Shown piece by piece: positions 54,314 to 64,000 of a stretch of 64,000 nucleotides of DNA. Under the pieces are notes generated by a model. That model worked only from the letters and a program-made list of their open reading frames with translations. It had not been told where the DNA came from and searched no databases. A program made the translations under genes and the position numbers. Every line of letters begins with the position of its first letter. Within the stretch, counting starts at the first letter, position 1. The stretch lies in the NCBI RefSeq assembly GCF_001746295.1, contig NZ_MJAH01000001.1, positions 973,188 through 1,037,187 on the forward strand, in the 5' to 3' direction. The DNA is from Streptomyces sp. LUP47B (lineage in GTDB: Bacteria > Actinomycetota > Actinomycetes > Streptomycetales > Streptomycetaceae).

Positions 54314-54644
54314 GATCCACTCCCCCGCTTGCTCCGTTCACCTGGCGGCAGGGCCTCGCTTTCGTGCGGCTCATGCGCGGTACGCGGTTCTCAGTGCTGT
54401 ACGTGACGGGCTCTTCGCTCGACGTGAAGGACCTGTCAGTCGAGTATGTTCACTACTGAAACACTGTCACCACACCTTTTTGGCCAGTCTCCTGGCATAT
54501 TCGCCCACCCTCCTGGCCGAAATCTGACGGGTACACGCTCAAACGTCATTACCCGGGAAGTAATCGACGGTTCCGAGGGGCGCGGGCAGAGTTGCGATAT
54601 CAGGTCCCACCAGCACAGACGACCTCGACGGAGGCTGATCACCC
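54314..54644. other. AT-richer intergenic region
   Basis: 331 bp with no gene. It is visibly richer in A/T than its surroundings, as expected for promoters of the two divergent genes. It contains ATTAC-N7-GTAAT (54548-54564), a possible operator before the NTF2-like gene, and GCCAG-TCTC-CTGGC (54483-54496). No clear -35/-10 pair can be assigned. Confidence 0.5.
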
Positions 54645-55028
54645 ATGCCCGCGAACACCGATCGTTACGAGAACGCCGTCAGCCGCTACTTCGAAGCCTG
54701 GAACGCCAGGGAGCCGCAGGCACGTACGAAAGCCGTGGCGGCCGCCTGGGCGGTGGGCGGCGGCTACACCGACCCGCTCGCCGACGTGGCCGGCCATGAG
54801 CAGATCGCCGGGGTCATCGCGGCGGCCCACGAGCAGTTCCCCGGTTTCGCCTTCCGGCTCACCGGCGCCGTCGACGGACATCACGACACGGCGCGTTTCT
54901 CCTGGGAACTCGTGAACGAAGTCGATGGCTCGGCGCCCGTCGCCGGATCCGACGTGATCACGCTGGCCGGTGACGGCCGGATCGAGAGCGTACTCGGATT
55001 CCTCGACCGGGTTCCGGACGGGGCGTGA
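54645..55028 (+). CDS. NTF2/SnoaL-like protein
   Basis: 127 residues, single NTF2-like domain ([58 protein letters not shown]). Members of this DUF-type group are annotated as SnoaL-like polyketide cyclases or isomerases without proof. GGAGG lies 11 nt upstream. It is followed 71 bp later by the DUF1905 gene. Confidence 0.83.
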   Translation: MPANTDRYENAVSRYFEAWNAREPQARTKAVAAAWAVGGGYTDPLADVAGHEQIAGVIAAAHEQFPGFAFRLTGAVDGHHDTARFSWELVNEVDGSAPVAGSDVITLAGDGRIESVLGFLDRVPDGA

Positions 55029-55099
55029 GCGACGGCCGCGATGAGTTCTCCCCTCGCCGGTGGTCTCTTGGAGAGAAGCCAGCGGCGAGGGAGGACCTC

Positions 55100-55384
55100 A
55101 TGGCCACCACCGGAGGAGTGGACGCGGAATTCACCGCGGTCCTCAGCAGGAAACCGGAGAAGGGCAGTTGGACCTGTGTCCACTGGCCCGCCTCCGTCGA
55201 GTTCTTCGGCACCCGCGGACTGGTGAAGGTCCGCGGGACGATCGACGGACACCCCTTCCAGAGCTCCTTCATGGCGCTCGGGGACGGCACCCACATGCTG
55301 CCCGTGAAGGCCGACGTGCGGAAGGCCATCGGGAAGGAGGCCGGGGACACGGTCACCGTGCGGATCGAGGAGCGAACCGGCTGA
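55100..55384 (+). CDS. DUF1905-family protein
   Basis: 94 residues, the DUF1905 beta-barrel: [67 protein letters not shown]. Function unknown. The ATG at 55100 was chosen because GAGGGAGG lies just upstream and the domain begins at once; the frame is open back to a GTG at 55025 that overlaps the NTF2 gene. Confidence 0.83.
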   Translation: MATTGGVDAEFTAVLSRKPEKGSWTCVHWPASVEFFGTRGLVKVRGTIDGHPFQSSFMALGDGTHMLPVKADVRKAIGKEAGDTVTVRIEERTG

Positions 55385-55564
55385 GCACGCCTGCCCCACG
55401 GGGTCGACGCGGCGGCGACAGTACGCCCGTGGAAGCGATCGTGACGCACGACGACTCGGAGCGGCCGGTGGCGTGACGGGCGCCCAGCAGCGGCGCTCCG
55501 ACCGCGTGCAGGCCGCCACCCCGGGTCGGTCACCCCTGGCCGTGGGGACGGCAGGGCAATGGGC

Positions 55565-55593
55565 ACGGGCACCGGCCTGAAGCCGGTGCCCGT
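55565..55593. terminator. Hairpin terminator between convergent genes
   Basis: ACGGGCACCGGC (55565-55576) pairs perfectly with GCCGGTGCCCGT (55582-55593) around CTGAA. It lies between the DUF1905 gene and the convergent aldo/keto reductase and can serve both. No T-run. Confidence 0.65.
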
Positions 55594-55629
55594 CCGTTCA
55601 ACCTCCCGCGGCCATCACGGCCACGTCGG

Positions 55630-56625
<996 letters not shown>

Positions 56626-56750
56626 CGCGACTCCAGAGGGGTTGGCACGGTGGAACCAGGGGTCTTGAACCTGTGTCCACTCTTTCGCGACCTGGGGGCA
56701 TTGGTCCAACAGAAGAATCCGATGGAATTCAGCGGATAGGCTTCTCAATC

Positions 56751-57668
56751 ATGGAACTACGCCATCTCCAACACTTCGTGGCGGTCGCCGAGGACCAGCA
56801 CTTCACCCGGGCCGCCGAGCGGCTTCTGGTGTCCCAGTCGGGACTGTCGGCGTCCATCCGGGCGCTGGAGCGGGAGCTGCAGACCCCGCTGTTCGTGCGG
56901 ACCACGCGCCGGGTGACGCTCACCCCGGCGGGGCGGGCACTGCTCGGCGAGGCCGAGCGGATCCTCGCGCAGGTGCGCGCGGCCCACGAGGCGGTGGCGG
57001 CCGTGCAGGGGGTGCTGCGCGGGATGCTCGCGCTGGGTTCCGAGCAGTGCATCGCCGGGCTGCATGTGGCGGGGCTGCTCGCGGCGTTCCGGCGGCAGCA
57101 CGCGGACGTGGAGATCTGTCTGCGCCAGGCGGGGTCCGCCGCCCTCGCCGAGGAGGTCGCCGCCGGACGGCTCGATCTGGCGTTCGCCGTGCGGGCGGCG
57201 CAGCAGGACACCGACCAGCTGCGTGTCGTACCGCTGTCGAGCGAGCCCATGACGGTGCTGTGCCACCCCAGCCACCGGCTCGCGGCGGTCGGGGCGGCCG
57301 TGACGCCGGAGGATCTGGGCGGCGAGGTCTTCGTCGACTTCCATCCGGACTGGGGCCCGCGCCGCACCACCGACGCCGCCTTCGCCGCCGCGGGACTGCG
57401 TCGCAACGTCGCGCTGGAGGTCAACGACGTGCACAGTCTGCTCGACCTCGTGGACGAGAACCTCGGCGTGGCCGTCGTTCCCCAGCACTTCCGGCACAAA
57501 CGGTCGTCGCTCACGGCTCTGCCGGTCAAGGGCACCGGCGAGACCGTGTACGAGACGGTCGCCCTGCTGCCGCCCTCGCAGGCGACGAGCCCGGCGGCGC
57601 GGGCGCTGATGGCGCTGCTGGAAACAGGGGGCTTGGGTACACCCCAGGACGGGGCCCACCCCTCGTGA
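56751..57668 (+). CDS. LysR-family transcriptional regulator
   Basis: 305 residues. The winged HTH (1-60) reads MELRHLQHFVAVAEDQHFTRAAERLLVSQSGLSASI. The effector-binding domain (about 90-295) is typical. LysR proteins usually regulate the divergent gene, here the YghZ-type reductase 125 bp away, so a role in carbonyl stress is plausible. ATG at 56751. Confidence 0.92.
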   Translation: MELRHLQHFVAVAEDQHFTRAAERLLVSQSGLSASIRALERELQTPLFVRTTRRVTLTPAGRALLGEAERILAQVRAAHEAVAAVQGVLRGMLALGSEQCIAGLHVAGLLAAFRRQHADVEICLRQAGSAALAEEVAAGRLDLAFAVRAAQQDTDQLRVVPLSSEPMTVLCHPSHRLAAVGAAVTPEDLGGEVFVDFHPDWGPRRTTDAAFAAAGLRRNVALEVNDVHSLLDLVDENLGVAVVPQHFRHKRSSLTALPVKGTGETVYETVALLPPSQATSPAARALMALLETGGLGTPQDGAHPS

Positions 57669-57735
57669 CCTGATCCGTCCCGCACACCAGACTCGTGACC
57701 GTTCCCGAGAACAACTACGGTCAGGAGTAGGGAAG

Positions 57736-59235
57736 ATGACGGATCCCACCCGACGGAACGTACTGCGCGGCGCGGCGGCGGTCACGGCGGCCGGAGCTCT
57801 CGTCGGCACCGGAGCGGGCGCGCTGCCCGCCGCGGCGGCGCCCCGGACAGCGCGCCGCTTCCCCTTCCTGGAGGGCGCGTTCGAACCCGTCACCGAGGAG
57901 CTGACGGCCTTCGACCTGCCGGTCACCGGACGCGTCCCCCGCGAGCTGAACGGCCGCTACCTGCGCACCGGCCCCAACGTGCTCGGCCTGGAGGACCCGC
58001 GCGCCCACCACTGGATGCTCGGCGACGGCATGGTGCACGGCGTCCGGCTGCGCGAGGGCCGTGCGGAGTGGTACCGCAACCGCTGGGTGCGCTCGTCCCA
58101 GGTCGCGAAGAAGCTGGGCGAGCCCTACCCGGGCCCGGTGCCGCCGGACGACTTCCCCTGCAACACCCACGTGATCCCGCACCGGGGGCGGATCCTGGCG
58201 CTCCAGGAGAGCGGACCGCTGCCGTACGAGCTCGACGACGAGCTGAACACCGTGGGCACGTACGACTTCCGGGGCACCCTGGAGGGCGCGTTCACCGCGC
58301 ACACCAAGTTCGACGCCCACGCCGGCGAGCTGCACGCGATCGCCTACTACCCGACCTGGGACCACGTGCGGCACCTGGTCGTGAACCCGGCGGGCCGCGT
58401 CTCGCGCAGCACACGGATCCCGGTGGCGGACGCGCCGATGATCCACGACTTCGCGCTCACCGAGAACCATGTGGTGATCCTCGACATGCCGGTCACATTC
58501 GACCCGGCGGGCGCCGAGCGCGGCGACATCGTGCCGTACGTCTGGAACGACCGGCATCCCGCCCGGGTCGGCGTGCTGCCCCGCGCCGGGGGTGCGGTCC
58601 GCTGGTTCGAGGTCGACCCGGTGTACTACTCGCACACCCTCAACGCGTACGAGGAGGGCCCGAACCTGGTGATCGACATGACCAACTTCGACGCGCCGTT
58701 CCTCGTGGCGGGCAACGGCTCGGGAGGGCCGTACGGGGCGGGCACCCCGCGCCTTGACCGCTGGACGGTCGACCTGCGTCAGGGGCGGGTCCGGACCCGG
58801 ACCCTCGACGACCGTCCTCAGGAATTCCCGCGCGTGAACGAGTCGTTGGTGTCCCGCCGGCACCGCTACGGCTACTCGGCGGCGGCCGCGGAGATGGCGG
58901 CGGCCTATCAGGCGGTCGACGGCAACCCGCCTCCCGACCGTGCGTTCAGCAACGCGCTCATCAAGCACGACCTGCTGAGGGGAACCTCGCAGACGCACCG
59001 GCTGCCCCGGGGCGCGGCGGCGAGCGAGGCCGTGTTCGTGCCGTCCGACCCCTGCGACGAGCGGGCCGCCGAGGACGACGGGTACGCGATCGCGTATGTG
59101 CACAACCCCGATCGCGGGGCCTCGGACCTGGTGATTCTCGCGGCCCAGGACTTCAGCGGCGAGCCGGTCGCCCGGATCCATCTGCCGGGGCGGGTGCCGC
59201 TGGGCTTCCACGGGAGCTGGATTCCCGACGCGTGA
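57736..59235 (+). CDS. Tat-signal carotenoid oxygenase (carotenoid-cleavage dioxygenase family)
   Basis: 499 residues. A twin-arginine signal (TRRNVLRGAAAVTAAG) is unusual but known in Streptomyces members. The seven-bladed propeller carries the four iron-binding His in TKFDAHAG near 196, MIHDFALTE near 236, YYSHTLNAYE near 299 and GFHGSW at the end. It cleaves a double bond of a carotenoid, stilbene or similar substrate with oxygen. AGGAG/GGGAAG precede the ATG. It is 67 bp after the LysR gene; no carotenoid genes are near. Confidence 0.92.
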   Translation: MTDPTRRNVLRGAAAVTAAGALVGTGAGALPAAAAPRTARRFPFLEGAFEPVTEELTAFDLPVTGRVPRELNGRYLRTGPNVLGLEDPRAHHWMLGDGMVHGVRLREGRAEWYRNRWVRSSQVAKKLGEPYPGPVPPDDFPCNTHVIPHRGRILALQESGPLPYELDDELNTVGTYDFRGTLEGAFTAHTKFDAHAGELHAIAYYPTWDHVRHLVVNPAGRVSRSTRIPVADAPMIHDFALTENHVVILDMPVTFDPAGAERGDIVPYVWNDRHPARVGVLPRAGGAVRWFEVDPVYYSHTLNAYEEGPNLVIDMTNFDAPFLVAGNGSGGPYGAGTPRLDRWTVDLRQGRVRTRTLDDRPQEFPRVNESLVSRRHRYGYSAAAAEMAAAYQAVDGNPPPDRAFSNALIKHDLLRGTSQTHRLPRGAAASEAVFVPSDPCDERAAEDDGYAIAYVHNPDRGASDLVILAAQDFSGEPVARIHLPGRVPLGFHGSWIPDA

Positions 59236-59251
59236 CGCGGCGCGATGCGCG

Positions 59252-59773
59252 ATGGTGGACACCATGCATGCAAAGGACATCCTCATCGGCGCGTACACCC
59301 GCATCCAGGAAGAGGTCCACGCGGCCGTCGAAGGCCTGGCCCTCGACGACCTCCACCGTCGCCCCGGCCCCGACGCCAACTCCGTCGCCTGGCTGGTCTG
59401 GCATCTCACCCGCGTCCAGGACGACCACGTGGCCGGCGCCCTCGGCCTCGACCAGGTCTGGCTGACACAGGACTGGGAGAAGCGCTTCGGCCTGGACCTG
59501 AAGCCCCGTGACATCGGGTACGGCCACACCTCCGCGCAGGTCGCCACGGTGCGGGTCGACTCCCCCGACCTGCTGACCGGGTACTACGACGCCGTGCACG
59601 CCCAGACCCTCGAAGCCCTGCGCGGTCTGACCGCCGGGGACCTGGACCGGGTCGTGGACGAGAACTGGGATCCGCCGGTCACCCTCGCGGTCCGGTTGGT
59701 CAGCGTCCTGTCCGACGATCTCCAGCACGTCGGACAGGCCGCTTATGTGCGGGGGCTGCTTCAGAGCGCGTAG
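59252..59773 (+). CDS. DinB/DUF664-family protein (mycothiol-dependent type)
   Basis: 173 residues, four-helix DinB fold. The metal-binding His are in [11 protein letters not shown] near 50 and 57 and [12 protein letters not shown] near 160. The family includes mycothiol S-transferases, small detoxifying enzymes of actinomycetes. The start is 59252 or the ATG four codons later, which has GGTGGA closer. Its last 13 bp overlap the convergent adenosine deaminase gene. Confidence 0.85.
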   Translation: MVDTMHAKDILIGAYTRIQEEVHAAVEGLALDDLHRRPGPDANSVAWLVWHLTRVQDDHVAGALGLDQVWLTQDWEKRFGLDLKPRDIGYGHTSAQVATVRVDSPDLLTGYYDAVHAQTLEALRGLTAGDLDRVVDENWDPPVTLAVRLVSVLSDDLQHVGQAAYVRGLLQSA

Positions 59774-60825
59774 CCCGGCAGGACGACCTCGTCGATGAGG
59801 GCCTTGCGCTCGTCGAACGGGATGAAGGCGCTCTTGAGCGCGTTCACCGTGACCGTGCGCAGGTCCTCGACCGTCCAGCCCGCTTCCTCGACCAGCAGGG
59901 ACATCTCCCGGGTCATCGTCGTACCGGACACGAGTCGGTTGTCGGTGTTGAGGGTGACCCGGAAGCCCAGGTCCTTCAGAGCCGTGATCGGGTGCTCGGC
60001 GATCGAGGTGGCGGCGCCGGTTTGCAGGTTGGAGGTCGGGCACATCTCCAGCGCGATACGGCGGTCCCGGACCCAGCCCGCGAGCCGGCCGAGCTTGCCG
60101 TCGACGATGTCGTCGGTGATCCGCACGCCGTGGCCGAGGCGCTGGGCGCCGCACACCTGCACGGCCTGGTGGATGCTGGGCAGGCCGTGGGCCTCACCGG
60201 CGTGGATGGTGAAGGGCACGTTCTCGCGGCGCAGGTGCTCGAAGGCGTCCCGGTGGTCGGCGGCCGGGAAGCCGTCCTCGGCGCCCGCGATGTCGAAGCC
60301 GACGACACCGGCGTCCCGGAACGCCACGGCCAGGTCAGCGGCCTCGCGCACCCGGTCGAACATCCGCATTCCGCACAGCAGCGTGCCGACCCGCACCGGA
60401 GTGCCCGCGGCGGCGGCCTTCGCCATACCGGCGGCCAGGCCCTCCTGGACCGTCTCGACGACCTCGGACATGGCCAGCCCGCCGTTGGTGTTCAGCTCGG
60501 GGGCATAGCGCACCTCGCCGTAGACGACCCCGTCGGCGGCCAGGTCGAGGACGTACTCCTCGGCCGTGCGCAGCAGGCCCTCGCGGGTCTGCATGACGGC
60601 GAGGGTGTGCTCGAAGGTGGCTATGTAGCGGACCAGGTCCCCGGAGTTGGCGGCCTCGAAGTACCAGGCGGCGAGCTCGTCCGGGTCGGTGGTGGGCAGG
60701 GTGTGGCCGACCTCCGCCGCGAGCTCCACCACGGTGGCGGGGCGCAGGCCGCCGTCGAGGTGGTCGTGCAGGACGGCCTTGGGGAGGCGGCGGATCAGTG
60801 GGGCGTCTACGCGCGTAGCGGTCAT
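59761..60825 (-). CDS. add: Adenosine deaminase
   Basis: 354 residues, amidohydrolase fold. Zinc ligands are His20 and His22 in VLHDHLDG, the His in TIHAGEAHG (near 213) and Asp in [10 protein letters not shown] (near 303). The catalytic Glu is in HAGE. It converts adenosine to inosine in purine salvage. GAGGAAGA lies upstream of the ATG. It is followed, same strand upstream side by 42 bp, by the VOC gene at 60868, probably one unit. Confidence 0.94.
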   Translation of the reverse strand: MTATRVDAPLIRRLPKAVLHDHLDGGLRPATVVELAAEVGHTLPTTDPDELAAWYFEAANSGDLVRYIATFEHTLAVMQTREGLLRTAEEYVLDLAADGVVYGEVRYAPELNTNGGLAMSEVVETVQEGLAAGMAKAAAAGTPVRVGTLLCGMRMFDRVREAADLAVAFRDAGVVGFDIAGAEDGFPAADHRDAFEHLRRENVPFTIHAGEAHGLPSIHQAVQVCGAQRLGHGVRITDDIVDGKLGRLAGWVRDRRIALEMCPTSNLQTGAATSIAEHPITALKDLGFRVTLNTDNRLVSGTTMTREMSLLVEEAGWTVEDLRTVTVNALKSAFIPFDERKALIDEVVLPGYAL

Positions 60826-60867
60826 GGCGGGGTCTTCCTCGGACTTCGAACAGGGGTGGCGTGGAGG

Positions 60868-61260
60868 TCAGTCGGCGCGCTGGAGCAGGTCCCAGCGGTT
60901 TCCGTAGAGGTCCTGGAAGACGGCGACCGAGCCGTAGGGCTCGTGGCGCGGCTCCTCCAGGAAGGTGACGCCGGCGCCGAGCATGCGGGCGTGGTCGCGG
61001 GCGAAGTCGTCGGTGTGCAGGAAGAAGCCGACGCGTCCGCCGGTCTGGTTCCCCACCCGAGTCTGCTGGGCCTCGTCCTTGGCACGGGCGAGCAGCAGGT
61101 CGGTGCCGCCTTCGGGTCCGCCCGGCCGTACGACGACCCAGCGGGAGCCGTCGGGACGGGGCGCGTCTTCGACGAGCCGGAAGCCGAGGGCTTCGGTGTA
61201 GAAGCGAATCGCCTCGTCGTAGTCGTCGACGACGAGGGTGACCAGGGCGATGCGTCTCAT
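60868..61260 (-). CDS. VOC-family (glyoxalase-like) protein
   Basis: 130 residues, single VOC domain: IALVTLVVDDYDEAIRFYTEALGF, FLHTDDFARDHARML, VAVFQDLYGNRWDLLQ. The pattern His/Glu metal sites fit a glyoxalase or dioxygenase-like protein of unknown substrate. GAGAGG lies before the ATG at 61260. It precedes adenosine deaminase in the same direction, 42 bp apart. Confidence 0.87.
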   Translation of the reverse strand: MRRIALVTLVVDDYDEAIRFYTEALGFRLVEDAPRPDGSRWVVVRPGGPEGGTDLLLARAKDEAQQTRVGNQTGGRVGFFLHTDDFARDHARMLGAGVTFLEEPRHEPYGSVAVFQDLYGNRWDLLQRAD

Positions 61261-61464
61261 CGGAACCTCTCGGGACGGCTGCCCGACGGGTGGTCGGCAG
61301 GTGGTTGACGGGAGAGGTTATACGTAAAACGTCATCGGCGCCAGTCCGGTCTTCCGGGGCTCTTGTGCCCCGGCCGTACGGGGCGTGACAGGCTGGTGAT
61401 CACCGCCGGGGTCACGGCTCCGGCGCCCCCCCGTCACCGGACTGCCGCACAGGAGTCGAGCACC

Positions 61465-62172
61465 ATGACAGAACTGCCGAAGTCGACTGGAGCTCCCGCC
61501 CGCCAGAACGTCACCTTCCCGAGCGGCGGCACCACCGCGCACGGCTATCTGGCGCTGCCGCCGTCCGGAAGCGGGCCGGGCGTCATCGTCATCCAGGAGT
61601 GGTGGGGCCTGACCGACCACATCGCCGACGTCGCCGACCGGCTGGCGGCGGAGGGCTTCGTGGCGCTCGCCCCCGACCTGTACGGCGGCAATGTCGCCCA
61701 CGAGAGCGCCGAGGCCCTGCGGATGATGCAGGACCTCCCGGTCTCGCGGGGTGTGGAACTGCTCTCCGGCGCGGTGGACCACCTGCTCTCGCTGGACGAG
61801 GTCACCTCGGACACCGTCGGCGCGGTCGGCTTCTGCATGGGCGGCGGATTCGTCCTGTACCTGGCGGCGGCCGACCCCCGGGTGAGCGCGGCGGTGCCGT
61901 TCTACGGCGTGATCCAGGGCGAGCTGCCCGACTTCTCGGGCCTGAAGGCGGAGATCCTGGGCCACTACGGCGAGCTCGACGAGAGCATCCCGACGAAGAG
62001 CCTCGACGCTCTGCGCGAGGCGGTCCGTGAGCAGTCCGGAATCACCCCGGACCTGCGCCTCTACCCGGCGAACCACGCCTTCTTCAACGACGGGCGCCCG
62101 GTCTACGACGCCGAGTCCGCGACCCGCGCGTGGGAGAGCACGGTGCCCTTCCTACACGAGCGGCTGGGTTAG
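61465..62172 (+). CDS. Dienelactone hydrolase family protein
   Basis: 235 residues, alpha/beta-hydrolase. The dienelactone-hydrolase marks are VIVIQEWWGL (Glu near 47), the nucleophile Cys in VGFCMGGG near 132, Asp in HYGELDESIP near 180 and His in YPANHAFFND near 206. It hydrolyses dienelactones in aromatic degradation or similar esters. The ATG at 61465 was chosen for AGGAG 9 nt upstream. A gene-free repeat region follows. Confidence 0.9.
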   Translation: MTELPKSTGAPARQNVTFPSGGTTAHGYLALPPSGSGPGVIVIQEWWGLTDHIADVADRLAAEGFVALAPDLYGGNVAHESAEALRMMQDLPVSRGVELLSGAVDHLLSLDEVTSDTVGAVGFCMGGGFVLYLAAADPRVSAAVPFYGVIQGELPDFSGLKAEILGHYGELDESIPTKSLDALREAVREQSGITPDLRLYPANHAFFNDGRPVYDAESATRAWESTVPFLHERLG

Positions 62173-62952
62173 GGGCTGCGCTGAGGACCGGGGCGACTGC
62201 GAGGCGGGGGTGCCTGCGGCGGCTCGGACCGGCTGCAAGCGCGGGTGCCCTGCGGCGGACCGGACTGTCTGCAAAGCGCAGGTGCCCCTGCGGCGGCTCG
62301 GCGCTGCTGCAAGGCCAGGCACCCTGCGCCGATCAGGCCAACTGCAAAGCGCGGGCGCCCCGCTGGCTGGACGGCCTGCAAGGCGGGGTGCCCTGGGACG
62401 GATCGGGGCTGCTGCGGTCAGCCGTGCTCGGTCGGCTGCGGCGGGCGCGGCCCGGTGCGTCCAGCCGGGCGGAGGAGTAGTCGGTGACGGCGGCGTGCCC
62501 GGTCGGCTCACGCGGGACCGGTGCCGCCGGCCAGACAGCGAAGAAAGCCGTGCCGGCGGCCTGCGCGGTCGGCTCACGCGGGCGCGTCCCGGTGCGTCCA
62601 GCCATACGGCCGGGGAGCCCGTGGCAACGGCCTGTCCAGTCAGCTCAAGGGGCACCGATCCGCACAGCAAGAGACCCATGACGGCGGCCTGCCCGGTCAG
62701 CTCGCGCTCAGCCGCACAGCTGAGGCGCCCGTGACGGCGGGAGCTGTGTGGTCGGGATGTCGGCCGAGGGGTCCCCGCTCGAGTGAGTGCGAATTTAGGG
62801 ACGGTGACGGCACACTGGCGGAAAGCCGCCGGGAGGGTGCGCGTCGGTGTCATGGTCCGCCCGGCACGACCCACAGGGGCCGGCGCCTCCGTCGGCGGTC
62901 GTAGGGCCCCGGACCGAGGCGCCGGGGCCAGGCGGCCGGTAGCGTCCCGGCC
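62173..62952. repeat. Gene-free region of two imperfect tandem-repeat families
   Basis: 780 bp without a credible gene. Family A: seven copies of a 34-38 bp unit (about 36) starting at 62197, 62233, 62269, 62307, 62342, 62376 and 62412, each opening CTGCAAAGCGCGGGTGCC or a variant. Family B: four to five copies of a 53-71 bp unit at 62484, 62550, 62621, 62678 and 62731, each opening GTGACGGCGGCCTGCCCGG or close to it and sharing CGGTCGGCTCACG. Indels of 1-2 bp shift frame between units, so the array is probably not coding. Confidence 0.7.
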
Positions 62953-63408
62953 ATGACGATCACCGAGAGCCGCAGCCTCGAACAGCGCAAGCGCGACGTA
63001 CTGACCCGGCTGGAGCGCGAGATGGACATCTGGGTGGCCTCGGCGGACGCCGACGGACTGCCGTGTCTGGTCGCGCTGTGGTTCGTCTGGGACGGGGAGT
63101 CCGTCTGGCTGTCCACGCGGATCACCAATCCCACGGGCCGCAATCTGCGCGACGGCGGGCGCACCCGGCTGGCGTTCGGGGACACCCAGGACGTCGTGCT
63201 CATCGACGGGGATGTGCGGACCTACGGCGGTGACGACGTTCCGCCCGCGGCGATCGAGGTCTTCATGGCGAAGACGGGCTGGGACCCGCGCCGCGACAGT
63301 GCCTCCTACGCCTTCTTCCAGGTGCGCCCGCGCACGGTGCAGGCCCTCCACGGGCAGCACGAGATGCGCGGGCGGCACGTCATGCGGGACGGCGTGTGGG
63401 CCGTCTGA
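62953..63408 (+). CDS. Pyridoxamine-5'-phosphate-oxidase-like flavin/F420-binding protein
   Basis: 151 residues, split-barrel fold: WVASADADGLPCLVALWFVWDG, VWLSTRITNPTGRNLRDGGRTRLAFGD, VRTYGGDD. In actinomycetes such proteins are FMN- or F420-dependent reductases. No ribosome binding site precedes the ATG; TAGCGT (62940-62945) 7 nt upstream suggests a leaderless mRNA. Convergent with the last gene. Confidence 0.83.
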   Translation: MTITESRSLEQRKRDVLTRLEREMDIWVASADADGLPCLVALWFVWDGESVWLSTRITNPTGRNLRDGGRTRLAFGDTQDVVLIDGDVRTYGGDDVPPAAIEVFMAKTGWDPRRDSASYAFFQVRPRTVQALHGQHEMRGRHVMRDGVWAV

Positions 63409-63412
63409 TTTC

Positions 63413-64000
63413 TCAACCGGCCTTCTGATGCAGTGAGTTCAGGATGTCCAGCTCGTCGTCGCTGAGTCGCAGCGCGCCCGCCGCGATGTTCTCGGCGAGG
63501 TGGTCGGGGTTGCCGGTGCCGGGGATCGCCAGGACGTGCGGGCCCTGGGCGAGGGTCCAAGCGAGCCGGACCTGGGCGGGGGTCGCGTCGTGCGCCCGTG
63601 CGACGGCGAGCACCGCCTCGTCGTGGGCGGTGGTCGCGCCCTCGGCTCCGGCGTCCCCGGCGATCGCGAAGAACGGCACGAAGGCGATGCCCTGTTCGCC
63701 GCAGATCCGCACCATGTCGTCGGTGACCCGGTTGCGGGAGTCGAGCCCGAAACGGTTCTGCACAGATACCACCGGCGCGATGGCCTGCGCATCGGCGAGG
63801 TGCCGGGGCTCGACGTCGGAGATGCCGAGGTGCCGGATCAGGCCCTTGTCACGCAGTTCGGCCAGGGCCCCGAAGTGCTCGGCGACCGAGTCCTGGCGCA
63901 TCCGGCGGAGGTACACCAGGTCGAGGTGGTCGCGGCCGAGCTGGCGCAGGTTCTCCTCGACGTGACCGCGCAGGTCTTCCGGCCGGGCCGAGGTGCCCCA
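63413..64000 (-). CDS. Aldo/keto reductase, 5' end cut by the window
   Basis: 195 residues visible; the frame stays open to the last base, so the start lies beyond it. Visible marks are LGRDHLDLVYLRRM (the catalytic His position reads Arg-rich YLRRM), HLGISDVEPRHL and the NADPH-binding end VLAIPGTGNPDHLAENI. It reduces carbonyl compounds; the Asp/Tyr/Lys part of the tetrad is outside the window. Confidence 0.88.
   Translation of the reverse strand, partial: WGTSARPEDLRGHVEENLRQLGRDHLDLVYLRRMRQDSVAEHFGALAELRDKGLIRHLGISDVEPRHLADAQAIAPVVSVQNRFGLDSRNRVTDDMVRICGEQGIAFVPFFAIAGDAGAEGATTAHDEAVLAVARAHDATPAQVRLAWTLAQGPHVLAIPGTGNPDHLAENIAAGALRLSDDELDILNSLHQKAG

Noticed and set aside
62197-62447. Repeat array read as a CRISPR
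   Set aside because: The units are contiguous with no unique spacers, and the copies diverge; no cas genes are near.

Overview
The window is high-GC actinobacterial DNA, almost certainly from a Streptomyces chromosome. It carries many GTG and TTG starts, twin-arginine export signals, F420- and mycothiol-type enzymes, an SsgA-like sporulation protein, a Streptomyces-only hydrophobic membrane protein, a clpP3-clpP4-popR locus and a 2-methylisoborneol (earthy odour) operon. I call about 60 protein genes; the first and last are cut by the window edges. I saw no rRNA, tRNA, CRISPR array, prophage or insertion sequence.

Layout. 1-2739: end of a large LuxR/LAL regulator. 2747-9309: a minus-strand glycan-degradation block (GDSL esterase, GH95 alpha-L-fucosidase, GH27 alpha-galactosidase-like enzyme, ROK repressor) with a clear operator in front of the repressor. 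9486-12891: a secreted serine hydrolase, a TerD plus double CAP-domain protein and an AIM24 protein, closed by a strong terminator. 13062-16103: TPR protein, overlapping polyprenyl synthase and a PLP dehydratase. 16262-17905: a membrane pseudokinase. 17897-26143: serine hydrolase, F420-type oxidoreductase, an HTH-containing hypothetical protein, SsgA-like protein, membrane proteins, aldo/keto reductase and an exported FAD oxidase. 26140-29511: TetR, MFS exporter and FAD monooxygenase. 29720-33157: SRPBCC protein, RNase HI, and a TetR/methyltransferase divergon whose control region is a near-perfect 47-bp palindrome, then a two-domain VOC protein.

33617-37027 is the 2-methylisoborneol operon: a family 2B encapsulin-type shell protein with a built-in cyclic-nucleotide-binding domain, the terpene cyclase and the geranyl diphosphate C-methyltransferase. 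The methyltransferase makes 2-methyl-GPP, the cyclase turns it into 2-methylisoborneol, and the shell probably houses the cyclase. 37251-39614 is a two-component pair (response regulator plus hybrid kinase).

42567-44241 is clpP3-clpP4 with the popR regulator; two abutting PopR-type boxes lie upstream of clpP3, and ClpP4 lacks the usual active-site histidine. 45330-46751 holds a SigB/F-family stress sigma factor, preceded by two near-identical SigB-type promoters, and a convergent RsbW-like ATPase. 49967-53823 is a minus-strand operon of FHA-FHA-ABC exporter, SH3-like protein and Ser/Thr kinase, laid out like the mycobacterial Rv1747-PknF pair. The rest is mostly single metabolic genes: aldo/keto reductases, a LysR regulator, a carotenoid oxygenase, adenosine deaminase and a dienelactone hydrolase. 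62173-62952 is a gene-free stretch made of two families of imperfect tandem repeats.

A window-wide theme is leaderless transcription: at least eight genes have a TANNNT -10 element 6-7 nt before the start codon and no ribosome binding site.
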